Source: Megascapheus bottae
Taxonomy: Eukaryota > Chordata > Mammalia > Rodentia > Geomyidae
DNA: 64,000 nt
NCBI GenBank assembly: GCA_024803745.1
Contig: JANJXV010000037.1
Coordinates: 10,059,001 to 10,123,000 of the forward strand
Direction: 5' to 3'
Both the position numbers and the translations under genes were made by a program. Of the stretch, positions 31,636 to 43,790 are shown piece by piece. The notes below the pieces were generated by a model that saw only the letters and a list, made by a program, of their open reading frames with translations, had not been told where the DNA came from and did not search any database. Position 1 is the stretch's first letter; every line of letters starts with the position of its first letter.

Positions 31636-33249
31636 GCGTGGATGGTGTGGATGGATATCCACATTTATATCTGAACACAACGGAATGGCTCCCGATCCCA
31701 CTGTACAATGGAAACCAGCATACTGATCTCAGCTTGCTCCCCAGGTATTCTTGAGCCTGTGCAGGCTTCTCCTGGCACCATGGCAAAAGGTTCCCCTTGG
31801 TTTCCAGGGCTAGGCCACATGGGCCTGTGCAGGAAACTCAAGCACGAGCAGCAGCAGGTGGCAGCTGGGCCCCAGCTGAGATCCTGACCTTCAACCCTTT
31901 CCAGAAATAGTGGCCAGAGCAGGGCCCCTCTGAGAACTGGGATCACTCCAAAGTCCTATTCCTGTGCGATCTTTGTGTTCCTCCCACAGGTGGGGCTTCT
32001 AGCTCACTTCCATCCTCGTTCCCCTTCATCCCTACCCAGCTCTCCCAGAACCTGAGAGGGTACATTCTTAGACCTCCAGATTTTGAGTATCTAGGGAACC
32101 CATGAACTCCCAGAGCACACACTCCCCTAACAGAAGTTCCAATGCTGTAAACTAGAGCCTCTGGAACTGCTGATCTGAGCTGTGATTAGACTGGAATGTT
32201 CCCAGTCCGGGTTGCTTTGAGGTCCAAGGGAGGGTGAGTCAGGCTATCCCAGTGTCCATCGGTTTGGAAGCACACAGCTTGCTCTCCAGCTCACGATGTC
32301 TCACCTGCTCGTCAACAAGTTTCTTGTGTCCTGTGTCTACCTCAGCCACCATTCTCAGGGGAACTACAGGTGCATGCTGAGTAAGCTCTCTGTTCAGTGT
32401 CCTCCCCTACCCCATCCTGGCAGCCTTGTTCATCCCACTCCAACTCAGTCTGACCAGGAGCTGGCTGCTCTTCTCTGTCCTAAGGAATGGCCTTATCCCA
32501 CGACTCCCAGAGGATAGGTACAGAGATGGTGACAGCTTTGAGTCCCGGTATGTAAGATCTACATGTGGTAGGTACCCAGCTGGAATGGGCAGGTGAATGG
32601 TGGTCACACATGGCAGCTTTAAGAGTCCCCAATTTACCAGTGAGTGAAGGGCTATGCAGGGAGACTCTCATTCTAAGTACTTCTCCACACTCGCCAAAAC
32701 CCTCTCTCTCTGATCCCTGAGTATCAGGCCTCCTTTATCACCACTCAATCCCACCCAAGCCCTCACAGATACAGCTGATAAGGGACTGCTCGCTAAGGGA
32801 CTTTGACCCTAGTTTCTTTTTCTGTAACACACAGCAATACCACCATTGTTAATGGCTATAAGGACTGAACATGGTCATTCCCATGGGGACCCCCCTCCTT
32901 CCTGTACACACAGAACAAGGGGTACTGGACAGTGCTAGGTCTGGCTTGATATTCTATTTGCAGCATTCCCTCTCCCAACCCCCATATGCATTCTCCCTAG
33001 AGCCCTATCTCTTTGCCATGCTTGAGAGTGCTCCCCAAGGGTGCTCTGGGACATATGGCTGTGGTTCCTAAGGGAAACTTCTGGGACAAACTAGTAGCTT
33101 CAGTGGCAAGTTCTCTGCCCACATGGTTGTGTTAAGCTTAGGGGTTCCTTCTGGGTCTTATGCTACCTGCTGGGTACCAGGAGTGTGGGAATCATTATCC
33201 AGGCCCAATATAGGCAGTGGAAAGACACAAACCCTGGAGGTCTTGTGTC

Positions 33250-33395
33250 CTGGGCAAGGTAGACTCCATGACTCTGAGCCACATCTCCTAAGCTGTGAAA
33301 TGGGGGTCACAATGGCACATGACTCTTAGAGAGTTCATAAAAAGGCCTAAATGTGAAATTCTATGCATTTAATTCAGAGCACTCATTCTAAATGA
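33250..33395 (-). repeat. MIR fragment
   Basis: 'ctgagccacatctcctaagc', 'gtgaaatgggggtcacaatg', 'gagagttcataaaaaggcct' match antisense MIR order. Confidence 0.6.
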
Positions 33396-35412
33396 ACAAC
33401 AAAGGATCAAATTACTATTAGAATCCCTTATTTGCTGTGTTCCTGGCATCTCCCTGAGATACTCTGATTGCTGTCTAGCTTAGCAATGAATCTGGTTAAT
33501 ATTTACAATTCCTTGAAGAGGATCTCCAGGCACTCCAACAGTAAGAGAAAGTTGACTCCTGAGGTTGGAGGTAGGAGCTGCCATCCCTTTCTGCCCATGG
33601 GTCTGGAAGCTAGGAAGCAGAAGGAAGGAAGTGGGAGGAATGTCCGGTCAGCAAAATGACAAGGATGCCATCTTGGCTCAGTGCCATGGTGTGGCTTCAG
33701 CAATAGTGCATTTGCGATGATGTCAGGAGCAGAAGGTGCCCCATCCTCTAGGCTAGAGCCTCAGAGACAAACTCAACCTAGTTTTGAAGCCATGTTAAGG
33801 TTGCCGTGGTGAGCAGGGGAGCATGGAGAAGCTGAGACCCACAGTTCCAAAGGCTTAGGCCATAAGAGCAAAGTATGGGAAGCACTCAGCCAAGTCATAG
33901 GTGCTCCCCTGCCAGTCTTGTTCATATCTGTAAAGAAAAGCAAAGTGCATCCATCTTGCAGGTCACCTGATTTCATGCAGGTGGCTACTACTTATATCAT
34001 GACACTGGCCTGGGAGTGTCGACTGAGGGGCTCAGACATTTCCAGGCAGGCTCTCCTAGAGACAAAGAAGTAGGAGATGGAAGCTATCCCAAGGGCCCAG
34101 ACCAATTAGGAACCCTGGCTACATTGTGTTCCTTAAAACTGAGACCTGGGTCATTACCACTACTGTACTCTACCCTCCCTCCCAGCTACAAGTCATGGTG
34201 GAGTTGGCACCTGGGGTGACTCTTAAAAGTCTGGTAACTGGTATTGCCCAGGGTGGTGCAGTGCAGTCCTGACCTGAACGCAGAGCAGCGTAGCTTACCC
34301 ATATTTTCACCAGAGTGTGAAGCAGACGAGAGGCCAGAGGCAGGCACAACCAGACATCTGCAATGGCTGTTTTGTTGGATGGGTCCCAGGCTCAGAGCTT
34401 TGCTGCCCAGGCCCTGCCACTCTGCTGAAAACCAGGGGATGTATCCTAGCCAGGTCTTGAAAATGAGAAGGCCAGAGGACCAGGGGAGTGGAGGAGAAGG
34501 GATGGGAATAGCATGCAGACCTCCACTGTCCTTGTCTCAGTTCTTTGATCCCAATTTCTCTTCTTCATGGAAACACTTAAGGCTAGGATGCCAAAGCCCC
34601 ACAGCCTGAAGCCCCACCCCTCAGCTGGTCCAGACACTTCAACTGGTGACCTCTGTTACTGTAGCCTCTTGCTGAGAATCCACAGGCAGCAAGGAAAGGT
34701 GCCTGGCATCCTCAGATAAGGAGGGGGCCATATGGAAAGCTGACAGGCATAGAGGGTGAAGACTAGGAGCAGGGCACAGGTAGGCATCTTTTAGTTGAAA
34801 CATAGGCACTCAAACACATTCTGCCAAGTATGTTCCTCCTGGCACTGCCCTCTTTCTTGCATGCTAGCTCCCCCTCCCCCTTCATAGGGCCTCAAAGCAT
34901 TCTGGGATGGAGTTCCAGGGCTCTTGCCCATGGAATCAAGTGCTGGGCTCACTTCTATGTCTGGATGAACTGAGAGTCTTCTGGGGTTCCGCTCCCAGTT
35001 CCAGATTTGAGGCCAGCTCCATCGAAACCCATGTAGGTGGTAGAATATCTGTGGACACCATGGTGGGTACTGGGATGACTGTGGATTTGAACGTGGCTCT
35101 GACAAGCCTGGAAGCGAATGTTCTGATTGCCACAGAGGTCAGTCCTGGCTCTCCATGTGGAAGGAAGCCAATGCATTAGGATGTGAACATCGAGTTCATA
35201 TGCAATTTGAGAATTAGTTTATCCTTTCACTTGGGGGGGTGTCGCCACTTCTGCCTCCACCAAATTACAATAAAACATGGGTGGTTAATTAGGAAGCAAG
35301 CTGCAAGGTGCTGTTTTAAGCACTCCCTTTGAAATGAAACATAAACGCGACTTCCTTTTGGTAAGGATTTATTCTGTGCCAGAAATACCTCAGGTGCATG
35401 TGAATACACATG

Positions 35413-35439
35413 GGTGTGTGTGTGTGTGTGTGTGTGTGT
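35413..35439. repeat. (GT)n microsatellite
   Basis: About 13 GT units on the edge of the next CpG island. Confidence 0.95.
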
Positions 35440-35749
35440 TCTCTTTCCTTCTCTCACGTGCTCCCCCCACCCTCCTCTCCTCCATAGAACTGCTTTGGGA
35501 TTGCAGGAACAGAATGCTGCTGTGTGAAAACAGCGTGGAAGCCCTGGGGAGGAGGGAGAAATGAAGGCACGTCTGTCTGGGGCTGTAAAGGTGTTAGACT
35601 GCACCCCCCCCAAAAAAAAACCCCACTGCAAATATGGTCCAGAAAGAGGCACACGAATGTACTAGTGAGGACCCGCTCCCTTCCAGAGCAACTGCCGCCT
35701 CGGTGGCCTGTGGCCAGGCTCACGTGTGACAGGTGTGACAGGGGCACTC

Positions 35750-36370
35750 TAACAGGTGTGCGCATCGGGTCTGGGGTTCCGCGGGTGGGGGGTGCCTCTT
35801 CCCCTGGTGCTTGGCCTAGGGGTGCAGCCCGTGTTCTGAGCACCCTCCTCGGAGGGGTGACGCAGAGCCCGGGGGACAGGGCTGCGTCTTCCCCCATCTC
35901 CAGTCTGGGCTCGCTGCGCCCCGGTTGCGGCCTACTTCCCCCGCCCCCCCTTGGCTACCCTCCGCACACACCCCGGCTGGAAAATCCGAGAGGCCGCCAG
36001 AGCCCAGGCGGAGAGGCCAAGAAGGCCCGAGACCGGGGAGGGATGGTGGCGATCCGCGGGGCAGGGCTCGCCGGCGACCTCCGTGGCCGGCGGGCGCGGT
36101 GGCTGCACCCCGGTCCCCCGCCAGGGCGCCCGGAGCCGCGCGGCCGGCCCGGGGCGGGGCTGCGGGGCGCGGGCCAGGCTGCGGCAGCGCAGCTCGGCTG
36201 CTCCCCCGGCCGGGCCTCCCCGTGCGGGCGCGCCTCGCGGCTCCGCAGCCGCCCGGCCCCCTCTTCGCCCCCTGGTGGCGCCGGGACACGCCGGGCGCCC
36301 GGCTCCGCAAGCCGCCGAATGAGCTGTCCATGGCAGCACTGGGCGCCGCCCGAGGTCACGCATGATTCCT
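35750..36370. promoter_or_regulatory. Strong CpG island, no gene recognised
   Basis: GC and CpG are very high, with several GGGCGG/CCGCCC-like motifs. Long frames exist on both strands at once (310 codons plus; 171 and 172 minus), rich in Gly, Pro, Arg and Ala: the signature of GC-rich DNA, not of a gene. It could be the promoter of an unrecognised transcript. Confidence 0.7.
36266..36282 (-). promoter_or_regulatory. CTCF-like motif
   Basis: The minus strand reads ggcgccaccagggggcg, an excellent core match, at the right part of the CpG island. Confidence 0.7.
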
Positions 36371-37314
36371 GCCCAAGGCTGGGTACAAAAAGGGGAGATG
36401 GTTCTCAAGAGGGGAAAAACAAAGTGTGTGGGGGGGATGGAACAACACAATTATGAAATTGGGGGGGGCTCCTTGATCCACACCTTCCAGTTCCTGCATG
36501 TTTCTCCACTAGCATGAGAAGTGACACTCAGGGATCTCATCCTCGAGTGGATCTCGTCCCTCCCCTCACCGGTATCCCTCAGTCTTTTTCCTTTTTTATC
36601 CTTTCTGGAAAAGATATGCCCTTATCTCCCCTCCTTCTACAGTGACCTGACATTGACAGCCTTGGCCTACCAGCCTCACCCAGCCCCTGCCACACCCTGG
36701 AGAACTCTGAGACAGTGCCAGGTTTCAGCAGGAGAGGAACAGAGTTCAAAACGCTCCCTTGACCGTCTGTGGGGAGGGTGGCGCAGCCCAGGCCTTCTGT
36801 GTGGTAGAAGGTCTGGACTTCTACATGTTTCCAATCTAGAAGACCATGCAGTCAGAAGACGGTGGCCCACAGGAAGTGGCCAGGAGTCTGGGGAGAGGGT
36901 TGACAGGGGTGGGCTGGACTGTCAGCACTGGGGCTAGCAGCACGTGCTAAGTAGATGGAAAGAGAAAGCTGGAGTATTCCTGGCCCCATCTGGAGTGGCA
37001 TGGAGGGCTGGAGAAGGAGAGTAAGGGCAGCCAAGCCCAGAGGCCCCATAAAGGTATAGTATGCCTGCCAGGAAAGACCTGGGAGAGGGAGAAGTGCAGG
37101 CTAGGAGTCCTTCTGGGAAGCAGGCAGCAGGCAGAGCGAGGAACACTTCCACTAATAGTCCTGGCAGCTGTGTGCAGGTGGGAAGGAGGCAGGGATCAGG
37201 CAGGGGTCCAGTCCCTTCAAATGAGCGATCTGACTCAGGTTTTTAGCAAAAGAATAAAGCCTAGGTCTAAGCCAGGGAGAGGCAACAGCTTCAGGGTAGG
37301 GTCACAGGTGAAAA

Positions 37315-37358
<44 letters not shown>
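37315..37358. repeat. (GAT)n trinucleotide repeat
   Basis: Nearly 15 perfect units. They produce poly-Met or poly-His frames that are artefacts. Confidence 0.97.
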
Positions 37359-37443
37359 CAGTGGCTAACCAATTCAGGAAACTGAGGCAAGAAGGACCAG
37401 GAATCCCTATGAGAAGCCAAAGGATAGAACGGTGTTCAAGGGA

Positions 37444-37457
37444 CCAGCAGGGGGCGC
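37444..37457 (+). promoter_or_regulatory. CTCF-like motif
   Basis: ccagcagggggcgc is an exact match to the common CTCF core, preceded by gga and followed by aaggg. Confidence 0.75.
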
Positions 37458-38225
37458 AAGGGCCTTCATACCTCAGGCCCACCAGGGCTGGCTGTAGCTG
37501 ATTGCCAGTTTCTGACCCATTTCCCATTCCATTTTCCCTGTTGAAGTCACTTCAAGTAATTAGGAGATCCCATCCCATGCAGCCTCTGGTTTTGAATAGA
37601 TGTAACAAACTCAAGAATGATACTTGCAGGCCTCATTGGACTCTCTTGCTCAAACCTGTCCAGGAAAGGTCTTAGCTGCTGGTAGCTTGCATAGTTTTCA
37701 ACTAGAATTATCTTTCTGGCAGGTAAGGCAGCAGACCTTTGGGTCTTATGGTGGCATGTCATCTCACTTGACCTTGGCTTTAAGAATGGTCCATGCCTGG
37801 GGCTGGGCTGCTTCTAACTCCCAAACCTGATTCTGGGGCAGACTCTGGTAGGAGTCTGCCACAGGGAGGAGGGAAGCTGGAGAGGGCAGGGAGGGAGGGC
37901 AGTGTTTAGAGCCAGCTACCACAAAGGTAACTTTGGGCAATGGGATTTCTATGCTACTAAGCAGTGAGGGTAGCTTGCTAAGTGTTCCTTAGGTGTGAAA
38001 GCTCCACAAAAAGCAGAGGGTGGAGGGAAAGCTCTGTCACTGAATCCTACCACAATGGTGGCTTTGTTGAACACTGAGCAGGAGAGGGCCAGCTCTGCCT
38101 GAGGGTGGGGGTGGGAAAGAGGGTCAAAAGTCCTCTAAGAGTCTGGTCGAATTGGAGCATGTATGCAGGGATTGGGGTCAGGGAAGGAGGGAAAGGGTCT
38201 CGTTTTTGTCTTTTATTGAAAGGTG

Positions 38226-38425
38226 ATTTATTTATTTATTTTTGCCAGTCCCAGGGCTTGAACTCCGGTCCTGTGTTCTGTCCTTGGGCTTTCTCAAGGC
38301 TAGAGCTCTATCACTTGAGCCACAGTACCATTTCTGGCTTTTTCTAATGTATATGGTACCAAGGAATAGAACCCAGGTCTTCATGCATGCTAGGCAAGCA
38401 CTCTATCACCAGGCCGAACTCCCCG
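38226..38425 (-). repeat. IDL-Geo SINE
   Basis: Full antisense copy with (TTTA)n tail ('tttatttatttatttttgcc'). Confidence 0.9.
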
Positions 38426-38870
38426 GAGAGCACATTTCTTTTTGAACAGTGTCACCTCTTCCCTCATTTTCTCCCAATTCTTTCCTCCCACTCCCCTACA
38501 AGTCGTATAGTTCACTTTTTTTTTTTTTGGCCAGTCCTGGGCTTTGAGCTCAGGGCCTGAGCACTGTCCTTGGACTTTCTCAAGGCTAGAGCTCTACCAC
38601 TTGAGCCTCAGCACCACTTCTGGCTTTTTTTTTTCTATGTATGTGGCACTGAGGAATTGAACCCAGGTCTTCGTGCATGCTAGGCAAGCACTCTACCACT
38701 AGGCCAAACTCCTGGTCACATAGTGTCTAGTGAGTATGAATTAGTTCACCCTTTGTCCCACTATTTCTGTGTTTCCCTTCCCCCCTCCCAAAGAGGTAAA
38801 CTTACATACAAGACTAAAAGTACAGAACTAAAAAACAGTGGGGAAAAAAGGGGAAAAACAAAACAAAAAG
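38426..38870 (-). repeat. L1 3' UTR split by a SINE
   Basis: Bases 38426-38516 and 38718-38870 together match the antisense of 54.9-55.1 kb in order ('gtgtcacctcttccctcatt' ... 'tcccaaagaggtaaac'). Confidence 0.7.
38517..38717 (-). repeat. IDL-Geo SINE nested in L1
   Basis: A near-consensus antisense copy whose removal rejoins the L1 3' UTR at 'tagttcac / atagtgtctagtgag'. Confidence 0.92.
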
Positions 38871-39570
38871 TAAAATAAAAACCTCTTGGATCCTTTCCTT
38901 TATAGCCAGGCACTCATGTACTGCTTGAACTCCTCCAGGGTCAGTCATTCACCCCAGCTCCATCTTCCATAAGAGACTAAGTGAAAATAGGGAGAAGCTT
39001 CATGTACACCCAAGGTGCTTATGTGAGTATCTAAGCATTTGTGTCCCTTGTGTCATTTATTATCATTAGCCCTCTCTCACTAGGATTAAGTCACAGAGGG
39101 GGAAAATAGACACTTCTCTTTGCCATCTCTTTTTAACATTTAAAAGTTTAGCCATCCATTTCTAAAGCTCTACCCCATATCAGGCCCTGAAGTTGGCATG
39201 ACCACAGTGCTCAAGCATGTTCAACACCTGACCATTCATTTCACGTGGCAGCTCCCAGGCCCAGCAGCCTGACTCTTTGGCTGGTTCTCTCTGACACTGG
39301 TTCTTAATCCAGTCAAGCAAGAGAGGCTGAGTCTGTTCCCTAAGCTGATACAGAGAGCACAGATCTGCTGTGTGGTGGCTCAGTGAACATTAATTGACGT
39401 TGAAGGACAAGCCGCACTTTGACTTGCCTCTGGCTAATTAAATAAACCTGCCATGTAAATCAGCAGAGGGGACACAGAGACATTAGGTTGTGCTCAAAGA
39501 AACTTTGTGGACAGTCTGTTAGACCCTTGCCTTCCAATAGGAAATTTGCTTTGGCCTCTTCTGGCCTTCA
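38870..39570. other. Unique stretch with a possible conserved element
   Basis: No repeat is recognised. Bases 39370-39500 hold homeodomain-type cores (attaattgacg, ctaattaaataaac) within an even AT/GC texture. Confidence 0.35.
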
Positions 39571-39574
39571 CATT

Positions 39575-40076
39575 CTTTTTTTTTTAATTAAATAATTTAT
39601 TCATATTGATTTTTACATCATATTTCAAATGACGTGTTTGACAAACAAGTATTCAAGAAGGGAATCTCTGTATACAATCACTGACACTTAGATTTTAGAA
39701 CATAATTAAAATTAGGCTGAGGGTTTGTATATCATAGATACATATTAATCTATGTAATAAAACATTATGTCTATAGAGTCATACATTTTAATGTCTATGT
39801 AGCATTGGGCATGCAAATATTGAGTCCTCGCTCTTGTACTGTTTGGATCTAATAACCACATATTAAGGATACCATGCTCTTTTTGTTCCTTTGGTCTTGA
39901 CTTGTTTCACTCAACATGATTTGCTCTAGATTCATCCACTTCTCTGCGAATGCCATTATTTTATCTTGTCTGTTGGTTATGTAGAATTCCATTGTGCATA
40001 TATATATATATCACATTCTTTGTATTCATTCATCTGCAGCAGGGCATCTGGATTGTTTCCATCACTTGGCTACTGT
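39575..40076 (-). repeat. 5'-truncated L1 with perfect duplication
   Basis: The duplication gccttcacatt is at 39564-39574 and 40077-40087. Antisense of the 15.1-15.6 kb L1 ('ggatctaataaccacatatt', 'ctctagattcatccacttct'). Confidence 0.92.
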
Positions 40077-40089
40077 GCCTTCACATTGT

Positions 40090-41080
40090 TTAAGGCTAGA
40101 GTTAGAACGGTATTGATGAGGAATAATCCTCACCTCTCCAGCAGCCCTGAAGAACCTGCAGGAGGCCTGTAGGTTCTCATGCCCCTTCTAGGTACCATAT
40201 GTCCATGAAAAAACCTAACAGCTTTCTAAGGAATTAAGGCAGAAAAGCTTGTCATCTGTATTTCCATCCCTGGGGCATAATGTTCAATGGTCCCGGACCA
40301 CAGAAAAAATGAGATGTGAATGTCCCTTCCAACTATGCCTGGCAGAGTTGAAATGCTAGGGCTGTCAGGTACTAGCGCTAGCATTAGGGCTGTACTTCCT
40401 GCTCCTTCAAGAAGAAAAATGTGCCATAACAATGTCCCAAACTCTAAAGTTTCCCTAAGGAAATGAGGTATCTTTCTGACCAGCAAGGAGACCCAGAGCA
40501 GGCTATTTAACCTTCTTAGTTCCAGTTCCTTTTTTGAGATGAGGAAATAGAAATAATGGGGGTGGGGTGGCTGAGAGGATTCATAGGAAATGGAAAATGT
40601 TATGTACTGCCCAGGGCTCAGTACATGGTTGTCATTCTATAATGTATGTATTTCATCATAAACTACTGTATCCCCTGGTACAGACGAACATTTACATTCA
40701 ACATTTTGGAAGGATCAAATGTGATTCTCAAAAAGCTCAGACTTGCAAGCTTTGGAGAAGGCCCAGGTTTGGCTTCCTTTAACTCCCAGACAAATTCTTA
40801 TGGGATGTTGCAATTACTTGTGACAATCCTTCTCCTTGCCTGGGACTTTGATTTCAGATTTAGACATTTAAAACTGGGTGACTGGCTAGGCTCTGAGCAA
40901 CTTGGGGGTGGGGTGGTGCTGACTGGGGAAAACTCTTTGCAGAGTGTTGTCTTTGAAAGGGGGATCCCAGGAATCAGATGCTGTGTGTGGCTGAGCTTAG
41001 GTTACCAGAACTTTCCAGTCACTGTGACAGATTTTCTGTCCCTGAAATTGGTTCACAGTTGGAAACTGGTTCATTTATCT
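40090..41080. other. Unassigned, with MIR trace
   Basis: Antisense MIR pattern at about 40490-40650 ('gagcaggctatttaacctt', 'gatgaggaaatagaaataat'). A 196-codon plus-strand frame (40646-41236) runs into the B1 that follows and looks like chance. Confidence 0.45.
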
Positions 41081-41205
41081 CCTCCAGATAGGGTCTCTGT
41101 CACTCAAAATAATTTTTTGAACTTGAGATCATTTTGTCTCAGCCTCTTGAGTGCTGGGATTGCAAGTAGTATACACTTCCATGCCAGACCTCATTCTATT
41201 TTGAA
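41080..41205 (-). repeat. B1-type SINE
   Basis: Antisense 'gatagggtctctgtcactca...gcctcttgagtgctgggatt'. Confidence 0.68.
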
Positions 41206-41209
41206 ACAC

Positions 41210-42840
41210 AAATGGCTAGGAGTTATTTTTCTGTAACAGTCTTACAGTAGAGTAACTTTCCAATTACTACCACAGTATTCATACTGAAAGTGTAGCCCTA
41301 GATAAGCAACAGGTGAAGTCATCAAGCCCAGGTGGGTTATTTGGTGGTATTTTTGTGCTGACTTGGCCTGAGAGGAGGTTAAGAACAGAAAGAGGAGGAA
41401 TCAAAGAGAGCCCAGCAGATGCAGAAACCAGAGGAGAACATGGCTGGGCAAAGTGTGTCTGGGTGCTAGGACTCCGGGTCTTAAACATCAAAGGTGTTGG
41501 CAAAATGCCTATGTATTTGTATTGCTACTCTCTTTGGCCTTAAAGCAAATCTAACTCTTCTGGAGGATCTTGAACCTGTATTGAGCTCCTTTTGCCTACT
41601 ATCTGTATGCCATATTTGGTGCAAGAGCCCACAGAACTTTAGTTCTGGCCTTTATCCCTTTGCAGAATCAATGAATGTCGCTGTTTCTAAGAAACGGTGT
41701 AAATAGAGGGCCTATGGCTTTCTGCTTTACTCCAATGCGTTTGGCAGTAAGCCAGATGTGGCAGTCTGCTGCTGAGACTGGTGCACATGATAGAATCTGG
41801 GTTAGAAAATTATTAGAATTCCTTCATATCCAGAGTTCATCCTGGTGAGCAAAGTTATAGGCAGGTACCTAGTGGCAAATCTGGAGTCATGAGCTGTTAC
41901 CTTTAGGGCAGACAGTTAAAATAGAATCATCAACATTGCTATTACCTTAGAGCTCCTTGTGAATGTTCCAATTCTTCCAAGATACCATCTCATCTGGACA
42001 AAGCTCAGAAATTACTGAACAATGTGAAGAGAGAGAAGATATGAATGAGGGGTTACATTTCAGGTCAAGCAGATTCTTTTGGAAGTCTAGATTAAAGGGA
42101 ACATTAGGCTGACCTATTCCAGATTAAAAAGACTGGAATTTCTGGGAAAGCAAGATAAGAAGGAAGATTCTGAGGGAGGATAGGATTTTTAAAAAAGTAG
42201 GGGTGAAAAAGAGAAGAGATAATCCCCTCAGAGTTCTTTGGGTCTTAGAAAGATAAAGTTCATAATTACTGAGCAAAAGCAAATTCTCCACCATTTTACT
42301 CATCTTTGGGTAGGACAAGGTAGTGACTAAACTAAGATCATGCAGCATAGTGATACAAGCATCTGGTAGCTCACTGTACCAGCTCAGAAAAGTTGGGGGA
42401 CTGGAGGAGCCAAGAAAAGACAGCATATCTTACCTGTGGCCTTTAAGAACACACATGAGATACCTTGCTTCCAGCGACCAGTATTCTAGAGATATAACAC
42501 TTTCCCCTACTTAATCCATATAATCAATAAAATGATAGTAAGATTTGTTAACTGAAACATGACAAACTGATTAGAAATATAGCCATAACTTACCAAAACA
42601 TTAGTAAAAATAGCAAAATGACCTTGGAAAAACAGAAAAAAATGACAGTATAGCAAAGCATACCCCAAAGCTTTAACAATTCAAATAATATGTTACTGGG
42701 AGAGAATGTAAAAAGTTCAAAGCATCAGCGAACCAAGAATTAGTCACATGTTTTTTAGGGGAGTATTGAGCATGAGAAGAGTAATATTTCAATTCACCGA
42801 GGAAGAATATGAGCCATAGAATAATCAATGCTGGAGAGCA
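41210..42840. other. Unassigned unique sequence
   Basis: About 1.6 kb without a recognisable repeat or a credible coding frame. Confidence 0.4.
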
Positions 42841-43050
42841 TGTGACTCTCTGGGGGAGGGGAGGAAGTTAGATCCCTAACTCACACCATTTATGTAAATA
42901 AATTCTAGATAGTGAAGAACTAATATAGAACTATGTGAGAAACACAAGAAAACATATTAGTTATTTGTCAGTAGGGAAACCTTTAAAACTCATAAAATAC
43001 AGAGCCATGAATATGTTTTAGCTGTATTAAAATAAAAGGCCTCTTACAAT
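42840..43050 (+). repeat. Ancient L1 ORF2 fragment
   Basis: 'gttagatccctaactcacac...aaataaattctagatagtga...gagaaacacaagaaaacat' follows L1 ORF2 order, with frames destroyed. Confidence 0.55.
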
Positions 43051-43420
43051 GTAACACATCATTAGGTCATAAAATCTTGTTAATTCAGACTGAGGGTGAC
43101 TTATTTGGCCAGGGGCCTTGGAAGGTCTGTCTGCCCCTTTGGAATTCCATCAGAAGTCAAGGTTCACAAGGAGGCAAGTAGCTGCCATAGGAGTGGCTAT
43201 TTTCCAGTGTTCACCATTTCTAGAGTCCTGCAATCAAGAATGAACTCAAGACACAGTTATCAAGAGCCAGCTCAACCAAAAGGGTGAAGTGGAGCAGAAT
43301 ACTTAAGTGGAGAAGGCAAAGCTGGAGTAGAAGCAATTTTTTCTACCCAGGAAAACTGGTAGGGATTTGGAGGAAGGGAGGTCTCTGTGGATATCACAGG
43401 CCCCAGTTTTGTTTTATGTT
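43050..43420. other. Unassigned unique sequence
   Basis: No recognised feature. Confidence 0.35.
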
Positions 43421-43424
43421 TTTT

Positions 43425-43790
43425 TCAACAACTGCCGGTCCTGGTCCTTGAACTCAGGGCCTGAGCACTATCCTTGGGCTTTCTCAAAGCTAGAGCTCTA
43501 CCACTTGGGCCACAGCACCTCTCCCGCTTTTTAAAAAAATTAATTTAATTTAATTTTTTACATGTATCTTTTATTGTAATTAATAGAAGAATTACATTAT
43601 AGTTGCCAGATAGAAGGTATATTACTTCACAAACATTGATACCCTTCCTTATGTTTTGGTCCCCATTTCTCTCCCCCCACCCCTTTCTGGCTTTTTTTCC
43701 TATGTATGTGCTATCAAGGAATCGAACCCAGGGTCTTTGTGCATGTTAAGCAAGCATTCTACCACTAGGCCAAACTCCTGGTCCCCCTAG
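43425..43790 (-). repeat. IDL-Geo SINE split by an L1 end
   Basis: Antisense Geo half at 43425-43525 and left monomer at 43688-43790. Together they form one full copy around the L1 insert. Confidence 0.88.
43528..43687 (-). repeat. Very short L1 3' end nested in a SINE
   Basis: 'cttttattgtaattaataga', 'gatagaaggtatattactt', 'ttatgttttggtccccattt' match the other copies. About 160 bases only. Confidence 0.8.

Larger units (their letters stand above)
31640..35700. other. 4-kb stretch free of lineage-specific SINEs
   Basis: Only MIR traces (32785-32880 and 33250-33395, both minus) and a GT repeat are seen. The open frames (for example 34244-34609 and 34907-35179) overlap open frames on the other strand and lack a credible protein pattern. 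Absence of young SINEs, unlike both flanks, could reflect constraint. Confidence 0.45.
36380..38220. other. Unique stretch with a few simple repeats
   Basis: No interspersed repeat is recognised; open frames are unconvincing. It contains the GAT repeat and a CTCF-like motif listed separately. Confidence 0.4.

Noticed and set aside
34907..35179. 90-codon frame with a protein-like central part
   Set aside because: An equally long frame is open on the other strand, splice sites are not evident, and no homology is recognised.
35524..36456. 310-codon plus-strand frame, longest in the window
   Set aside because: It spans a CpG island; several other frames on both strands are open at once, and the product is Gly/Pro/Arg-rich with no domain pattern.
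37235..37527. Poly-His, poly-Ile and poly-Met frames
   Set aside because: Translations of the GAT repeat.
40646..41236. 196-codon plus-strand frame
   Set aside because: Its last third is antisense B1 SINE sequence and the rest shows no recognisable protein; likely chance.
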